Positions 18,180 to 26,149 of a stretch of DNA of 40,184 nucleotides are shown here, piece after piece (the first letter of the stretch is position 1; each line of letters opens with the position of its first letter). The notes under the pieces were generated by a model. The model saw nothing but the letters and a program-made list of their open reading frames with translations, ran no database searches and was not told the origin of the DNA. The DNA is from JAVRLS01 sp031961205 (GTDB lineage: Archaea > Thermoplasmatota > Thermoplasmata > Thermoplasmatales > Thermoplasmataceae), in NCBI GenBank assembly GCA_031961205.1, contig JAVRLS010000005.1, forward strand, positions 1-40,184. Direction: 5' to 3'. Position numbers and translations under genes: made by a program.

Positions 18180-18202
18180 ATGTTATAATTTTATTATAAC
18201 AT
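18180..18202. promoter_or_regulatory. Perfect 10-bp dyad overlapping the probable TATA box of the S12-S7 operon
   Basis: ATGTTATAAT, a TTT spacer, then ATTATAACAT: a perfect inverted repeat with 10-base arms, 33 bases before the S12 GTG. Each arm contains a TATAA-like core, so it may be a symmetric operator over the promoter or a bidirectional promoter. Transcription from the right arm would start near 18222 and give a short leader with the GGTGAT Shine-Dalgarno. Confidence 0.5.
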
Positions 18203-18234
18203 TAGGGCAATAATCAAGTTTAAATGGTGATATT

Positions 18235-18663
18235 GTGGCTAATGGAATGAATGCGGGTAAGAAGCTTTCGAACAACCGGAGCAAGTTCAGGTGGTCCGAT
18301 CGTGATTATAAGAGGAGAATATTGCAGTTAAAGAGAAAAAGTGACCCACTGGAGGGCGCACCTCAGGCAAAGGGCATAGTTATTGAAAAAGTCGGAATTG
18401 AGGCAAAACAGCCCAACTCCGGCATACGAAAATGCATAAAGGTGCAGCTGATTAAAAATGGGAGGCAGATAACTGCCTTTGCAGTGGGTGATGGTGCCAT
18501 AAACTACATCGATGAGCACGATGAGGTTACCGTTGAAGGAATAGGCGGAAGAATGGGAAGAAGTAAGGGAGATATCCCGGGAGTTCGTTACAAGGTTATA
18601 GGTGTTAACAGCATATCGCTGCACGAACTTGTGAAGGGAAGAAAAGAAAAGACGGTGAGATAA
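18235..18663 (+). CDS. rpsL: 30S ribosomal protein S12 (uS12)
   Basis: A 142-residue uS12, the decoding-centre protein. The conserved core is clear: LEGAPQAKGIVIEKVGIEAK, QPNSGIRKCIKVQLIKNG (the PNSA/G loop that contacts the decoding site), FAVGDGAINYIDEHDEVTVEG and a basic tail. Length fits archaeal/eukaryotic uS12 rather than the 124-residue bacterial form. The start is GTG 18235, preceded by GGTGAT at 18225-18230; an ATG at 18247 would remove four residues. The S7 gene follows with no gap. In many archaea translation elongation factor genes follow this pair; here they do not. Confidence 0.96.
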   Translation: MANGMNAGKKLSNNRSKFRWSDRDYKRRILQLKRKSDPLEGAPQAKGIVIEKVGIEAKQPNSGIRKCIKVQLIKNGRQITAFAVGDGAINYIDEHDEVTVEGIGGRMGRSKGDIPGVRYKVIGVNSISLHELVKGRKEKTVR

Positions 18664-19224
18664 ATGCTTATGCTTTTTGATAAGTATGATGTGAACAATA
18701 TTGAAGTACACGACCTTGGCCTGTCAAAATATATGAATATAAAATCTGCCCTGAATCTTCATACTGGTGGAAGATTCTCTTCATACTACGCCGGAAAAAT
18801 TAATATGAACGTAGTTGAGAGGCTAATTAATAAACTTATGAGAACAGAAAAATGGACTGGAAAGAAGTACAGTGCTTATAAAATAGCCAGGGAAGCTTTT
18901 GAGATAATAGAAACAAAAACGAAGCAGAACCCGGTCCAGATACTTATAAATGCTATTGAAAATGCAGGTCCCAGAGAAGAAGTCACAAGGCTGAAATACG
19001 GTGGAATAGCAGTTCCAAAATCTGTAGATGTGTCTCCTTCAAGGCGCCTTGATGAGGCTTTGAGAAATATAGCTATAGGAGCAACAAATTCATCATTCAA
19101 AAACAAAAAATCTATCATAAACTGCCTTGCCGATGAAATAATGCTGGCTGCAAAGAATGATGCCAGTTCATATGCAGTAAGCAAGAAAGAAGAGATAGAA
19201 AGGGTAGCTCAGTCTGCAAGATGA
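18664..19224 (+). CDS. rpsG: 30S ribosomal protein S7 (uS7)
   Basis: A 186-residue uS7 that nucleates the 30S head. Archaeal uS7 features include the LNLHTGGRFSS segment, INKLMRTEKWTGKKYSAYKIAREAFEII, QNPVQILINAIENAGPREEVTRLKYGGIAVPKSVDVSP and the SRRLDEALRNI helix, closing with CLADEIMLAA. The ATG follows the S12 stop directly (TAAATG), and another ATG at 18670 would remove two residues. A T-rich run just after the stop (19229-19243) and the dyad at 19293-19316 could end transcription before the convergent Lon-like gene. Confidence 0.96.
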   Translation: MLMLFDKYDVNNIEVHDLGLSKYMNIKSALNLHTGGRFSSYYAGKINMNVVERLINKLMRTEKWTGKKYSAYKIAREAFEIIETKTKQNPVQILINAIENAGPREEVTRLKYGGIAVPKSVDVSPSRRLDEALRNIAIGATNSSFKNKKSIINCLADEIMLAAKNDASSYAVSKKEEIERVAQSAR

Positions 19225-19292
19225 GCTATTTTATTTTTTTATAAGTTTAGGATATTTTAAGCAGTATTATAATTGATTTTCTTGTATTTATT

Positions 19293-19316
19293 GGATCTGC
19301 CTACTTTAATAGATCC
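19293..19316. terminator. Inverted repeat between convergent genes
   Basis: GGATCT (19293-19298) and AGATCC (19311-19316) form a 6-bp stem with a 12-base loop in the 130-base spacer between rpsG and the minus-strand Lon-like gene. It is symmetric and could mark the 3' ends of both transcripts, though archaeal termination mostly depends on T tracts, one of which lies at 19229-19243. Confidence 0.25.
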
Positions 19317-19356
19317 TGAAATCCAAGCAAAAAAGAAAATGTAATGGAATCACTGC

Positions 19357-20844
19357 TTAATCGTAAGACCTGTCGTCTGTATTGCTGTAATTGAAATAGC
19401 TATCCTTCTGGGACATTGTATTTTCAGATGAATAAGCAGCTGCCATGTTTCCGTATTGTTTCATTATTTTTTCTTCAACTGGCAGATAGAGTTTTATCGC
19501 TTCCTTTACGTCCTCTGCTTCTATAAGTTTGTTTCCCTTAAAAACTGCTATGTCGCCGGAAGCCCTTATCAGACCGCCAAGTTCCCTTAACCTGAGTGTT
19601 AGTGAATCGTTTTTATGTTCTATCATCTTTGCGCGTTTGCGGCCTTCGGCAATTATAAGCTGAACACCTTCCATTGTCATGTGCGGTATTTTTCCGTCCA
19701 TGGTGATTTCCTGGGATATGAACTGAAGATATTTAACACGATTTTCCGGTGTGTCTTTCATTGTGGTTTCCATGAGAATTTCGTAGCCGTTTCCCACCAT
19801 TCTTGATCTCAGGGGGCTGAGAATATACTGCAGATCATTAATGTTGCAAGCGGCAACCAGTATAAAATCCGCAGGGACGTTGTCGACTCTGACGCTGGCA
19901 CCGGCACTCTGTGGGTTTCTACCTGTTATGGGAAAAATTTTTTCCTGCATAGCTGTCAGTATAAATCTTTGAAGGTTCCCGAGATGCGTTATTTCATCTA
20001 TAAAGAGCACACCTTCGTGGGCTTCGTGAACTGCCCCGGCAATAACACGTTCATATGGTGAAGTTCCCAGCTGTGGATGCCCGCCGTATGGATCGTGCCT
20101 GACGTCACCCAAAAGTTCTGTTTCACTTGCTCCAGTAGCAAGCACAAAAGGATTTCTGTCAATAGGAACTATTGTTTTGCTGGGACTTTTTTTCTCTATT
20201 CTTCTTCTCCGTTCAAGAGTCCTTTCATCGAGCACCTTTATTTTATCGTTGTATTTTTCATATACGACTACTTCGTCCTTATCCCCGTTCTTCCGTGTTA
20301 CAGTGGCCCTATCCACATTGCTCTGCACACCGAATGCAGCGCCTATAACATTGAAAACATCGCCAAAAGGACCCTGTGCGCTTATCTGATTTTTTGGAGT
20401 ATTACAGTTAGGGCATACCATTTCCGTCGGGGAAGAGTAAAACCCGCATTTGGTACACCTGTAGCCTAATCTTTCTGCTACGCTTACAGGGGCATCCTTA
20501 GGATCTATCAGATCTCCTTCCACAGAACTTTCATCCTCACGCTCCCTCATAACTTCGCTTCTTGTCTTTATTTCAACAAAAGGCCGTTCAGGATACTGCG
20601 GATTATGTACAACCCTGATTTCCTCATTGGGCATTCCGATATAAAACGACATTGCCTGCGCAATCATTGATTTTCCAACTCCAGGAGGCCCAACAAGAAG
20701 CAGATGCCGCCTCTGCTTCGCAGCTATCCTGGCTATTCTCACTGCCTCGTCCTGTCCGATAACCCTTTCTAGCGGGTTGGACGGTATTTTTATATACGAA
20801 GTGTCAGAATACTGATCAAAAAAATCTACGTAGTTCGATCCCAT
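19357..20844 (-). CDS. Lon-type AAA+ ATPase with zinc ribbon, lacking the protease domain
   Basis: A 495-residue AAA+ protein. Walker A is GPPGVGKS (52-59) and Walker B is VLFIDEITHL, followed by a sensor-1 AACNINDL and arginine-finger-like SPLRSRM. A four-cysteine zinc ribbon (C130, C133, C144, C147) is inserted after Walker A, and a hydrophobic GVQSNV region follows. It resembles the ATPase part of archaeal LonB, but the Ser-Lys protease domain is absent: after the helical lid (LTLRLRELGGLIRASGDIA) the protein ends in a short Ser/Asn-rich tail. The start ATG lies inside the end of dnaG (19-base overlap) with GTGAT upstream, so the two are coupled. A chaperone or remodelling role, perhaps tied to DnaG or the exosome, is inferred. 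Confidence 0.8.
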   Translation of the reverse strand: MGSNYVDFFDQYSDTSYIKIPSNPLERVIGQDEAVRIARIAAKQRRHLLLVGPPGVGKSMIAQAMSFYIGMPNEEIRVVHNPQYPERPFVEIKTRSEVMREREDESSVEGDLIDPKDAPVSVAERLGYRCTKCGFYSSPTEMVCPNCNTPKNQISAQGPFGDVFNVIGAAFGVQSNVDRATVTRKNGDKDEVVVYEKYNDKIKVLDERTLERRRRIEKKSPSKTIVPIDRNPFVLATGASETELLGDVRHDPYGGHPQLGTSPYERVIAGAVHEAHEGVLFIDEITHLGNLQRFILTAMQEKIFPITGRNPQSAGASVRVDNVPADFILVAACNINDLQYILSPLRSRMVGNGYEILMETTMKDTPENRVKYLQFISQEITMDGKIPHMTMEGVQLIIAEGRKRAKMIEHKNDSLTLRLRELGGLIRASGDIAVFKGNKLIEAEDVKEAIKLYLPVEEKIMKQYGNMAAAYSSENTMSQKDSYFNYSNTDDRSYD

Positions 20845-22142
20845 GCTATCACGTTAATATCTACCGGTTTTTTGGTTATATGGCCCAGTTTTATTCCATA
20901 TATATTCTTTATGCCAGCATTGTAAGCAACATCTATCAAACGCTGTGATACTATGCCACCAGTTATTATAGTATTTCCATGCATATCCGGTGGCATTTTT
21001 TCTACTGTCTCATTTACCGGAATTGAATATATCATTTGCCCCTGAGCATCATAAATCTCTGTTGTTTTAACCTGTGAAAGCGATTCTATTCTTCTGGAAA
21101 CTTCACGCGGATTAAGGAGATCCAGATAACCTTTCTTTGAAACTTCTATTTCTTCCTGTACGGGTTTTTCCTCGATGATTTCTTTTTTTTGAGGTTTTTC
21201 TGTTTCCAGGACTGTTTCAGATTTCTCGTTGTTCTGTTGCGGCTGCTGATGATTATTGGTAACATTGTTAGAAACAATGTTCCTGCTGGAATAATCCTTA
21301 AGTTCGTCATTCATTCCGTGCATTGACAGGTACTGATCGAGAGGAGTCTTGTATCTCAAAGCTTTGACAATCTGCTTGTATGTGAGTTCTTCAACTTCTG
21401 TTCCTGGAGGTGCTCTTGCAACGAAATCAACCTCAGCCACCTGGAGCATTTCCTTAAGTATGAGGTCACCACCACGATCGCCATCGAGAAACACAGTAAC
21501 TGTGCGTTCTTTTGAAATTTTTTTGACAGAATCTGGAATATTCGTTCCCTGAACAGCAACAGTATTCTTTATACCGTATTTCAGAAGATTCAAAACATCA
21601 TTTCTACCTTCTACAACAATAATTGAATCTGAATCATTTATGGCTGGCCCCGCTGGAAGTTTTTCCTCCCCGTATGAAATAATCTCGGATTTTTCAACTT
21701 CCTCCCTTACACTCTTTACAAGGCTTTCACTTAGATCGTCACCCTTGCTATTCATGTCCTGATATATCTTTTTAGCCCTGTCGACTATTTTCTGTCTCTT
21801 TTGCACGCGGACATCTTCTACATTTGCTACTTCCACTTTAGCTTTGCACGGACCTATTCTGTCTATAGTTTCTAGAGCAGCAGCCAGAATTGCTGTCTCT
21901 ACCTGGTCAAGACCGGACGGGATAAGGGCATAACCCTCTGTACGCCCTTTTTTACTATCAATTTCGACCTCTATTCTACCGATCTTCCCACTTTTTTGAA
22001 GATCCCTCAAATCAAGATCGTCACCAAGCAAACCTTCAGTTTGACCAAATATAGCACCAACAACATCTGGTTTCTCAACCACCCCATCTGTATATATTTT
22101 CGCCTTGATCATGTATTTTGTTAAATTCGGATCTACGTTCAT
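20826..22142 (-). CDS. dnaG: DnaG-type primase (archaeal, exosome-associated)
   Basis: A 438-residue archaeal DnaG. The Toprim core contains IIVVEGRNDVLNLLKYGI with its catalytic Glu, then TVFLDGDRGGDLIL with the metal-binding DxD. The N-terminal conserved domain starts TKYMIKAKIYTDGVV and has GAIFGQTEGLLGDDLDLRDLQ. A Gln/Asn/Glu/Pro-rich linker (about residues 296-345) leads to a conserved C-terminal region. In archaea this protein primes poorly in vivo and is mostly found bound to the RNA exosome, where it helps target poly(A) RNA. ATG 22142 has an AAGGTGAT Shine-Dalgarno; a GTG at 22151 overlaps that site and is less likely. It is translated ahead of the Lon-like ATPase. Confidence 0.94.
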   Translation of the reverse strand: MNVDPNLTKYMIKAKIYTDGVVEKPDVVGAIFGQTEGLLGDDLDLRDLQKSGKIGRIEVEIDSKKGRTEGYALIPSGLDQVETAILAAALETIDRIGPCKAKVEVANVEDVRVQKRQKIVDRAKKIYQDMNSKGDDLSESLVKSVREEVEKSEIISYGEEKLPAGPAINDSDSIIVVEGRNDVLNLLKYGIKNTVAVQGTNIPDSVKKISKERTVTVFLDGDRGGDLILKEMLQVAEVDFVARAPPGTEVEELTYKQIVKALRYKTPLDQYLSMHGMNDELKDYSSRNIVSNNVTNNHQQPQQNNEKSETVLETEKPQKKEIIEEKPVQEEIEVSKKGYLDLLNPREVSRRIESLSQVKTTEIYDAQGQMIYSIPVNETVEKMPPDMHGNTIITGGIVSQRLIDVAYNAGIKNIYGIKLGHITKKPVDINVIAWDRTT

Positions 22143-22559
22143 TAATATCACCTTTCTTTATGATAATGAAATCAACATTATCACATATTATAGGCATCGA
22201 TTATACCTATGCATAAATTGTATATAATATATTCTATTGCAAAAGTTGACTATTTCATAAGAATTTGTAGTTAAAGACTACAAAATTATCGAACTTTTCT
22301 CTATATTGTATGTTTAGTTTTATTTTTTTATTTTTAAGAACATATAAATTTTTGGAATATTTGCCCGAACTTTGAATATAAATAATATATAATGTAAAAA
22401 ATTAAAATTATAAATATATAAAATTGCAGTACAATTTTTGTTAACTTAAGCAATATTACTCATCATATCATTATCATTACTTTGAGTATCGGTTTGGAAA
22501 TCGTATCATGCGAGAGTCACATATATATATTCAGTTTGGATATTCAAAGAAGGTTATTT
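22143..22559. promoter_or_regulatory. 417-base AT-rich divergent spacer with operator-like dyads
   Basis: No gene is seen between dnaG and the endonuclease IV-like gene. Two symmetric elements stand out. At 22190-22210 a 21-bp imperfect palindrome runs from ATAGG to CCTAT, with seven of ten pairs matched. At 22264-22284 TTTGTAGT and ACTACAAA form a perfect 8-bp stem around TAAAG. A run of TA repeats at 22521-22530 is the likely TATA element for the rightward gene, about 34 nt before its ATG. The rest is low-complexity A/T sequence. Confidence 0.45.
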
Positions 22560-23585
22560 ATGATAAGATTTGGAATTGCAGGCATTCCACTTACAAGCAA
22601 AGGGAGAACTTTTGTAGATTCGGTTGAAGAAACGCACAATTTGGGATTAAATGCCCTTGAGGTCCAGCTGCTTAGGGTAAACGTGCAGGAAAACCCAGCT
22701 GATGAATATACCGGCATGAAACCAAGAGATGTCGAAAATTCGATTATTATCGATGTACTAAGGCAGGACGATGAAGGGAATTATAACAGTGTGGGAATTG
22801 ATACGGAAATAGAAGAGAATGATATTGTACAGGAGCTCTTCTGGAACATGGCCAAAAATTATGATGAACTTGAAATGGGTGGCCATTTGGCAGAAGAACT
22901 TGATGTTACCTTATCTATGCACGCCCCTTACTATATGGATATGATATCTGACCCCGAAATAGCAGCTAAGTCCATTAACCATTTAAGATGGACGCTCATA
23001 ATTGGAAAACACATAAAGGCAAGAAGAGTCGTCACGCATTCGGGCTTCTACAATGGAAGCAAAAAAGACAGCCTTAAAAAATTCACGGATGTTTATTCAT
23101 CAGTTATTAAGGATTTTCCGCCGGAAAAAGGATATCCGTACATAGGCGTTGAAACATCCGGCAAACCGGAAGTTTTCGGGACTGTTCAGGAAATTTTGGG
23201 GATGGCAAAGAAGCTTAAGATAGAACCTATATTGAACTTTGCTCATGTTCATTCGATAACTGGAGGCTCCCTGGTAGAGATAAAAAATTTTGAAACTATT
23301 ATAAATGAATTTAAAAAATATGCCAAATACGATCTATATACCGAATTTTCCGGTGTTGAATTTCAGGGCAATACAGAGACGAAATTAACGGCAATAAAAC
23401 ATGGAACTTTAAAATTTGAAACTCTATCAGAGTATCTTGTTGATTATAATGATGATATGACACTCATATCCTCATCTCCGCTTCTTGAGCATGATGCACA
23501 GTACATGGAAGTAATATATACAAGATCCTATTATAAAAAATTACAGAAAAGACATTTAAGTGAAAAGCAAGCAACGGGTGAGTAA
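22560..23585 (+). CDS. Endonuclease IV / sugar-isomerase-like TIM-barrel protein
   Basis: A 341-residue AP-endonuclease-2-type TIM barrel. It opens with IRFGIAGIPLTSKG. Likely metal ligands appear in order: SMHAPYYMD, VVTHSGFYNG, GVETSGKPEVFG, ILNFAHVHSITGG and YTEFSGVEF. These resemble the His, Glu and Asp sites of endonuclease IV (Nfo), but the classical signature DTCHxFAAG is not present, so a sugar isomerase-like or specialised DNA-repair role remains possible. The start is ATG 22560; upstream in-frame codons reach back to 22482 but pass through the TATA-like run at 22521-22530. The end overlaps the next gene by eight bases, so both are probably one transcript. Confidence 0.75.
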   Translation: MIRFGIAGIPLTSKGRTFVDSVEETHNLGLNALEVQLLRVNVQENPADEYTGMKPRDVENSIIIDVLRQDDEGNYNSVGIDTEIEENDIVQELFWNMAKNYDELEMGGHLAEELDVTLSMHAPYYMDMISDPEIAAKSINHLRWTLIIGKHIKARRVVTHSGFYNGSKKDSLKKFTDVYSSVIKDFPPEKGYPYIGVETSGKPEVFGTVQEILGMAKKLKIEPILNFAHVHSITGGSLVEIKNFETIINEFKKYAKYDLYTEFSGVEFQGNTETKLTAIKHGTLKFETLSEYLVDYNDDMTLISSSPLLEHDAQYMEVIYTRSYYKKLQKRHLSEKQATGE

Positions 23586-23874
23586 ATTGAGAGAATATCC
23601 TGTCAAGAAAACAATAAAGCTGTCAAAGGAATATATAGTTGAGACGTCGCATCAGTTTTCTGATGATGTCAGGGAAGAAGATGGATTGGTTATACTGAGT
23701 ATACCGGGCATATCAAAAATTGAGATTAGGATAAATGGAAAGAAGATTGAGGTTAGTACATCCGGATATGAAAAAACCACGGATGGATTAAACGCTATTT
23801 CTATTTATAATAACCTCATAGAAAAATTAACGGGATATTCTGCCCAGGAAAGAAAAAAACGTATATCAAAATAA
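23578..23874 (+). CDS. Small conserved-looking protein of unknown function
   Basis: A 98-residue basic/acidic protein I do not recognise with certainty. The order is a beta strand (REYPVKKTIKLSKEYIVET), an acidic stretch, a strand pair (GLVILSIPGISKIEIRINGKKIEVST), then a helix containing GLNAISIYNNLIEKLTG and a Lys/Arg tail. The compact alpha/beta pattern suggests a small folded domain rather than a chance frame. GTG 23578 overlaps the end of the endonuclease-like gene by eight bases; TTG 23587 and GTG 23560 are alternatives. Coupling to that gene suggests a linked role, possibly in nucleic-acid metabolism, but this is only inferred from position. Confidence 0.7.
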   Translation: MSKLREYPVKKTIKLSKEYIVETSHQFSDDVREEDGLVILSIPGISKIEIRINGKKIEVSTSGYEKTTDGLNAISIYNNLIEKLTGYSAQERKKRISK

Positions 23875-23946
23875 TCTCGTTATGAATTAAACATTAAATT
23901 CAAAATTTTAATTTAACTAAATAAATAAAAATTAAAGGCCTAATTT

Positions 23947-24447
23947 TCACGGCATATAGAACTGAAGAGAAATAGCAAGTACCATTATAACTACCATAAG
24001 GCCAAGTGTAACGAATGAAGCTATATGTGTTATCTTTCTTATCTTTTTCATCTGGTCATATTTTCTTTCCTCACTTAACCTCATTATCAACTTTCCATGA
24101 TATATATTATTGACGTACATCAGCACGATCATGACTATAACAACTATCACCTTTGCAAGAAGAATCTCCCCTCCTGCAGTAGTTGTCAATAATGAGAAAT
24201 TCCCTCCAACATATTCATATCCGAGATATGCCCCTGTAGCCAACAGGATTATTATCAATGCGTGAGTGTAATAGCCAAAAAGCCTGCCTATAAGCCCGAC
24301 AATCCTTGTTCTTAGAGTTTCATCAGTTGTATATTTGTAGGAGGCAGGCCATACTATTAACCAGATAAAAAATGATCCTCCGATGAAAAATATTGCAGAA
24401 AATTCATGAATATAAAGAACAATCATTACCAGTTCCAGAGTATCCAT
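23947..24447 (-). CDS. CopD-like integral membrane protein
   Basis: A 166-residue membrane protein with four hydrophobic spans at about 5-30, 52-75, 92-114 and 140-163. Histidines occur in the first and second spans (LYIHEFSAIFF, GYYTHALII) and near the fourth (ITHIASF), as in CopD/DUF2269-like proteins that bind haem or copper in the membrane. The role could be copper handling or electron transfer, which fits a metal-rich acidic habitat, but no copper operon is nearby. It lies between the small unknown gene and the HU/HTa promoter region, and is transcribed away from the latter. Confidence 0.65.
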   Translation of the reverse strand: MDTLELVMIVLYIHEFSAIFFIGGSFFIWLIVWPASYKYTTDETLRTRIVGLIGRLFGYYTHALIIILLATGAYLGYEYVGGNFSLLTTTAGGEILLAKVIVVIVMIVLMYVNNIYHGKLIMRLSEERKYDQMKKIRKITHIASFVTLGLMVVIMVLAISLQFYMP

Positions 24448-24697
24448 AGGCGGCTATGATTGCTAATTATAAAAAAATATGTTTAACGTGACGAAAAATT
24501 TCATATTAATTTCTAAATGCAGTATTTATAAAAATATATGTTTATTTAAGTGGCATTCATATTTAAATATTTATATATCAATAAAAGCGCAATAATTGGA
24601 ATCCTCTATAATAATTAATTAATGACTATTTTTATTATAATTTTAAGATATCTGGTGATGACAGTTAATACGCTATTTATTAAAAACACGATAGAAA

Positions 24698-24740
24698 TAT
24701 TTTAATACATCTAAGTGTATTATGATATCAGGTGAAAAAG
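24698..24740 (+). promoter_or_regulatory. Promoter and ribosome-binding site of the HU/HTa gene
   Basis: A TATA-like ATATTTTAATAC (24698-24709) precedes AGGTG at 24730-24734, six bases before ATG 24741. The Shine-Dalgarno decides the start over the in-frame GTG at 24732, which lies within it. The wider spacer 24448-24697 is extremely AT-rich with no gene, as expected for a strongly expressed chromatin gene. Confidence 0.5.
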
Positions 24741-25013
24741 ATGGTTGGAATAAGCGAGTTGTCAAAGGAAGTCGCCAAGAAATCGAACACCACGCAGAAA
24801 ATTGCCAGGACAGTAATAAAATCGTTCCTGGACGAGATAATTTCTGAATCTAATGGTGGCCAGAAGATAAATCTTGCCGGTTTCGGTATATTTGAGAGGA
24901 GAACTCAGGGACCGAGGAAAGCAAGAAACCCGCAGACAAAGAAGATAATTGAAGTACCCTCAAAGAAGAAATTCGTTTTCAGGGCTTCAAGCAAAATAAA
25001 ATACCAGCAGTAA
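24741..25013 (+). CDS. hta: HTa, bacterial HU-type histone-like DNA-binding protein
   Basis: A 90-residue HU/IHF-family protein, the main chromatin protein of Thermoplasmatales, which have it in place of archaeal histones. The HU signature region is clear: INLAGFGIFERRTQGPRKARNP across residues 47-68, with the conserved GFG and RxxRNP arm, and a basic C-terminus (KKKFVFRASSKIKYQQ). From memory it differs from Thermoplasma acidophilum HTa at only a handful of positions. The gene was acquired from bacteria by an ancestor of the group and is the strongest taxonomic marker in this window. Length after the Shine-Dalgarno-supported ATG is exactly that of HTa. Confidence 0.96.
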   Translation: MVGISELSKEVAKKSNTTQKIARTVIKSFLDEIISESNGGQKINLAGFGIFERRTQGPRKARNPQTKKIIEVPSKKKFVFRASSKIKYQQ

Positions 25014-25114
25014 ACGGTTGCCAATACAAAATTAAAACTTTATTTTATAATTTTTAACTTTGTTTTATAATATAACTACGGGAAATGATTTATTTTTATT
25101 AGGCATTAGCCAGA

Positions 25115-26149
25115 ATGGAAGCTATAATCTTCCCCAAAAGAGAAATTTATCATGAAAAAAATAAAAAATACACATTCGAAATTTTTTCAGACAAAGAACC
25201 GCCGTTTGAATACGAAGTGTTAAACAATCAAGTACCGGAAAAGCATTTTTTATCGGATCTTGGGAAAAAGGAACTGGAAGAGACAATGAGATACTATGAC
25301 GTATATTCAGGTTTTGAGAGTTTTGCGGCAGATGCAATATTTGAAAAATTTGGAAATAGAAAGAAATCCCCCGCTATTATGGGTATACTTAATGCCACAC
25401 CGGATTCGTTTTTTGCTGGAAGCAGGACGGAGGGAAATGAATACAGGATACTAAAAATGATAGAAGAAAAACCTGACATAATTGATATAGGGGGCGAGAG
25501 CACCAGGCCAGGGAGTATGCCTGTCAATCCGAAGGAAGAGACAGAGAGGATAGTGCCTGTAATCAAGATGATACGCGACCACTCCGATATACCTGTTTCT
25601 ATTGATACCAGGCATTTTGAGGTAATAGATTCTTTATTGAAGTATGATATAGATTACATAAATGACATTTCCGGTTTCAGCGATGAAAAAATGGTTAAAC
25701 TTGCCAGGGAAACGGATCTTAAATGCATAATAATGCATATGAAGGGAAATCCACAAAATATGCAGAACTATACCTCATATAATGATATAACAAAAGACGT
25801 CATATCGTTCCTCCAGAGCAGGATAATGGAACTGATAAACAAAGATATTAAAAAAGAAAGGCTAATAATTGATCCGGGTATAGGTTTCTCAAAGGATTTC
25901 TATGGAAATCTTGAGATTTTAAAAAATATAATGTCATTCCATATAGGATTTCCACTGCTTGTTGGTGCTTCAAGAAAGACATTCATAGGCCATATAACCG
26001 GCAAGATCGCTGAAAAAAGGTTGCCCGGGACTATAGCAACAACAATATACCTGGCCCAGAATAAAACTGATATAATAAGGGTACACGACGTAGATGAGAA
26101 TCGGGATGCCTTGATCACATATGCCGCATTAATTGGAGAATACTCATGA
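25115..26149 (+). CDS. folP: Dihydropteroate synthase with N-terminal extension
   Basis: A 344-residue protein whose residues from about 88 form a complete DHPS barrel: IMGILNATPDSFF, DIGGESTRPGS, PVSIDTRH, INDISGF, CIIMHMKGNP, IDPGIGFSKD and LVGASRKTFIG. DHPS joins p-aminobenzoate to a pterin diphosphate in folate-type cofactor synthesis. The first 85 or so residues (with EIYHEKNKKYTFEIFSDKEPPFEYE and HFLSDLGKKELEETMRYYDVYSGF) are an additional domain I do not recognise, not found on standard bacterial DHPS. The ATG at 25115 has a T-rich TATA-like stretch about 22-28 nt upstream. No other folate gene is adjacent. Confidence 0.9.
   Translation: MEAIIFPKREIYHEKNKKYTFEIFSDKEPPFEYEVLNNQVPEKHFLSDLGKKELEETMRYYDVYSGFESFAADAIFEKFGNRKKSPAIMGILNATPDSFFAGSRTEGNEYRILKMIEEKPDIIDIGGESTRPGSMPVNPKEETERIVPVIKMIRDHSDIPVSIDTRHFEVIDSLLKYDIDYINDISGFSDEKMVKLARETDLKCIIMHMKGNPQNMQNYTSYNDITKDVISFLQSRIMELINKDIKKERLIIDPGIGFSKDFYGNLEILKNIMSFHIGFPLLVGASRKTFIGHITGKIAEKRLPGTIATTIYLAQNKTDIIRVHDVDENRDALITYAALIGEYS

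Noticed and set aside
20077..20469. Plus-strand frames opposite the Lon-like ATPase
   Set aside because: Antisense shadows of the ATPase and its zinc-ribbon region with no independent features.
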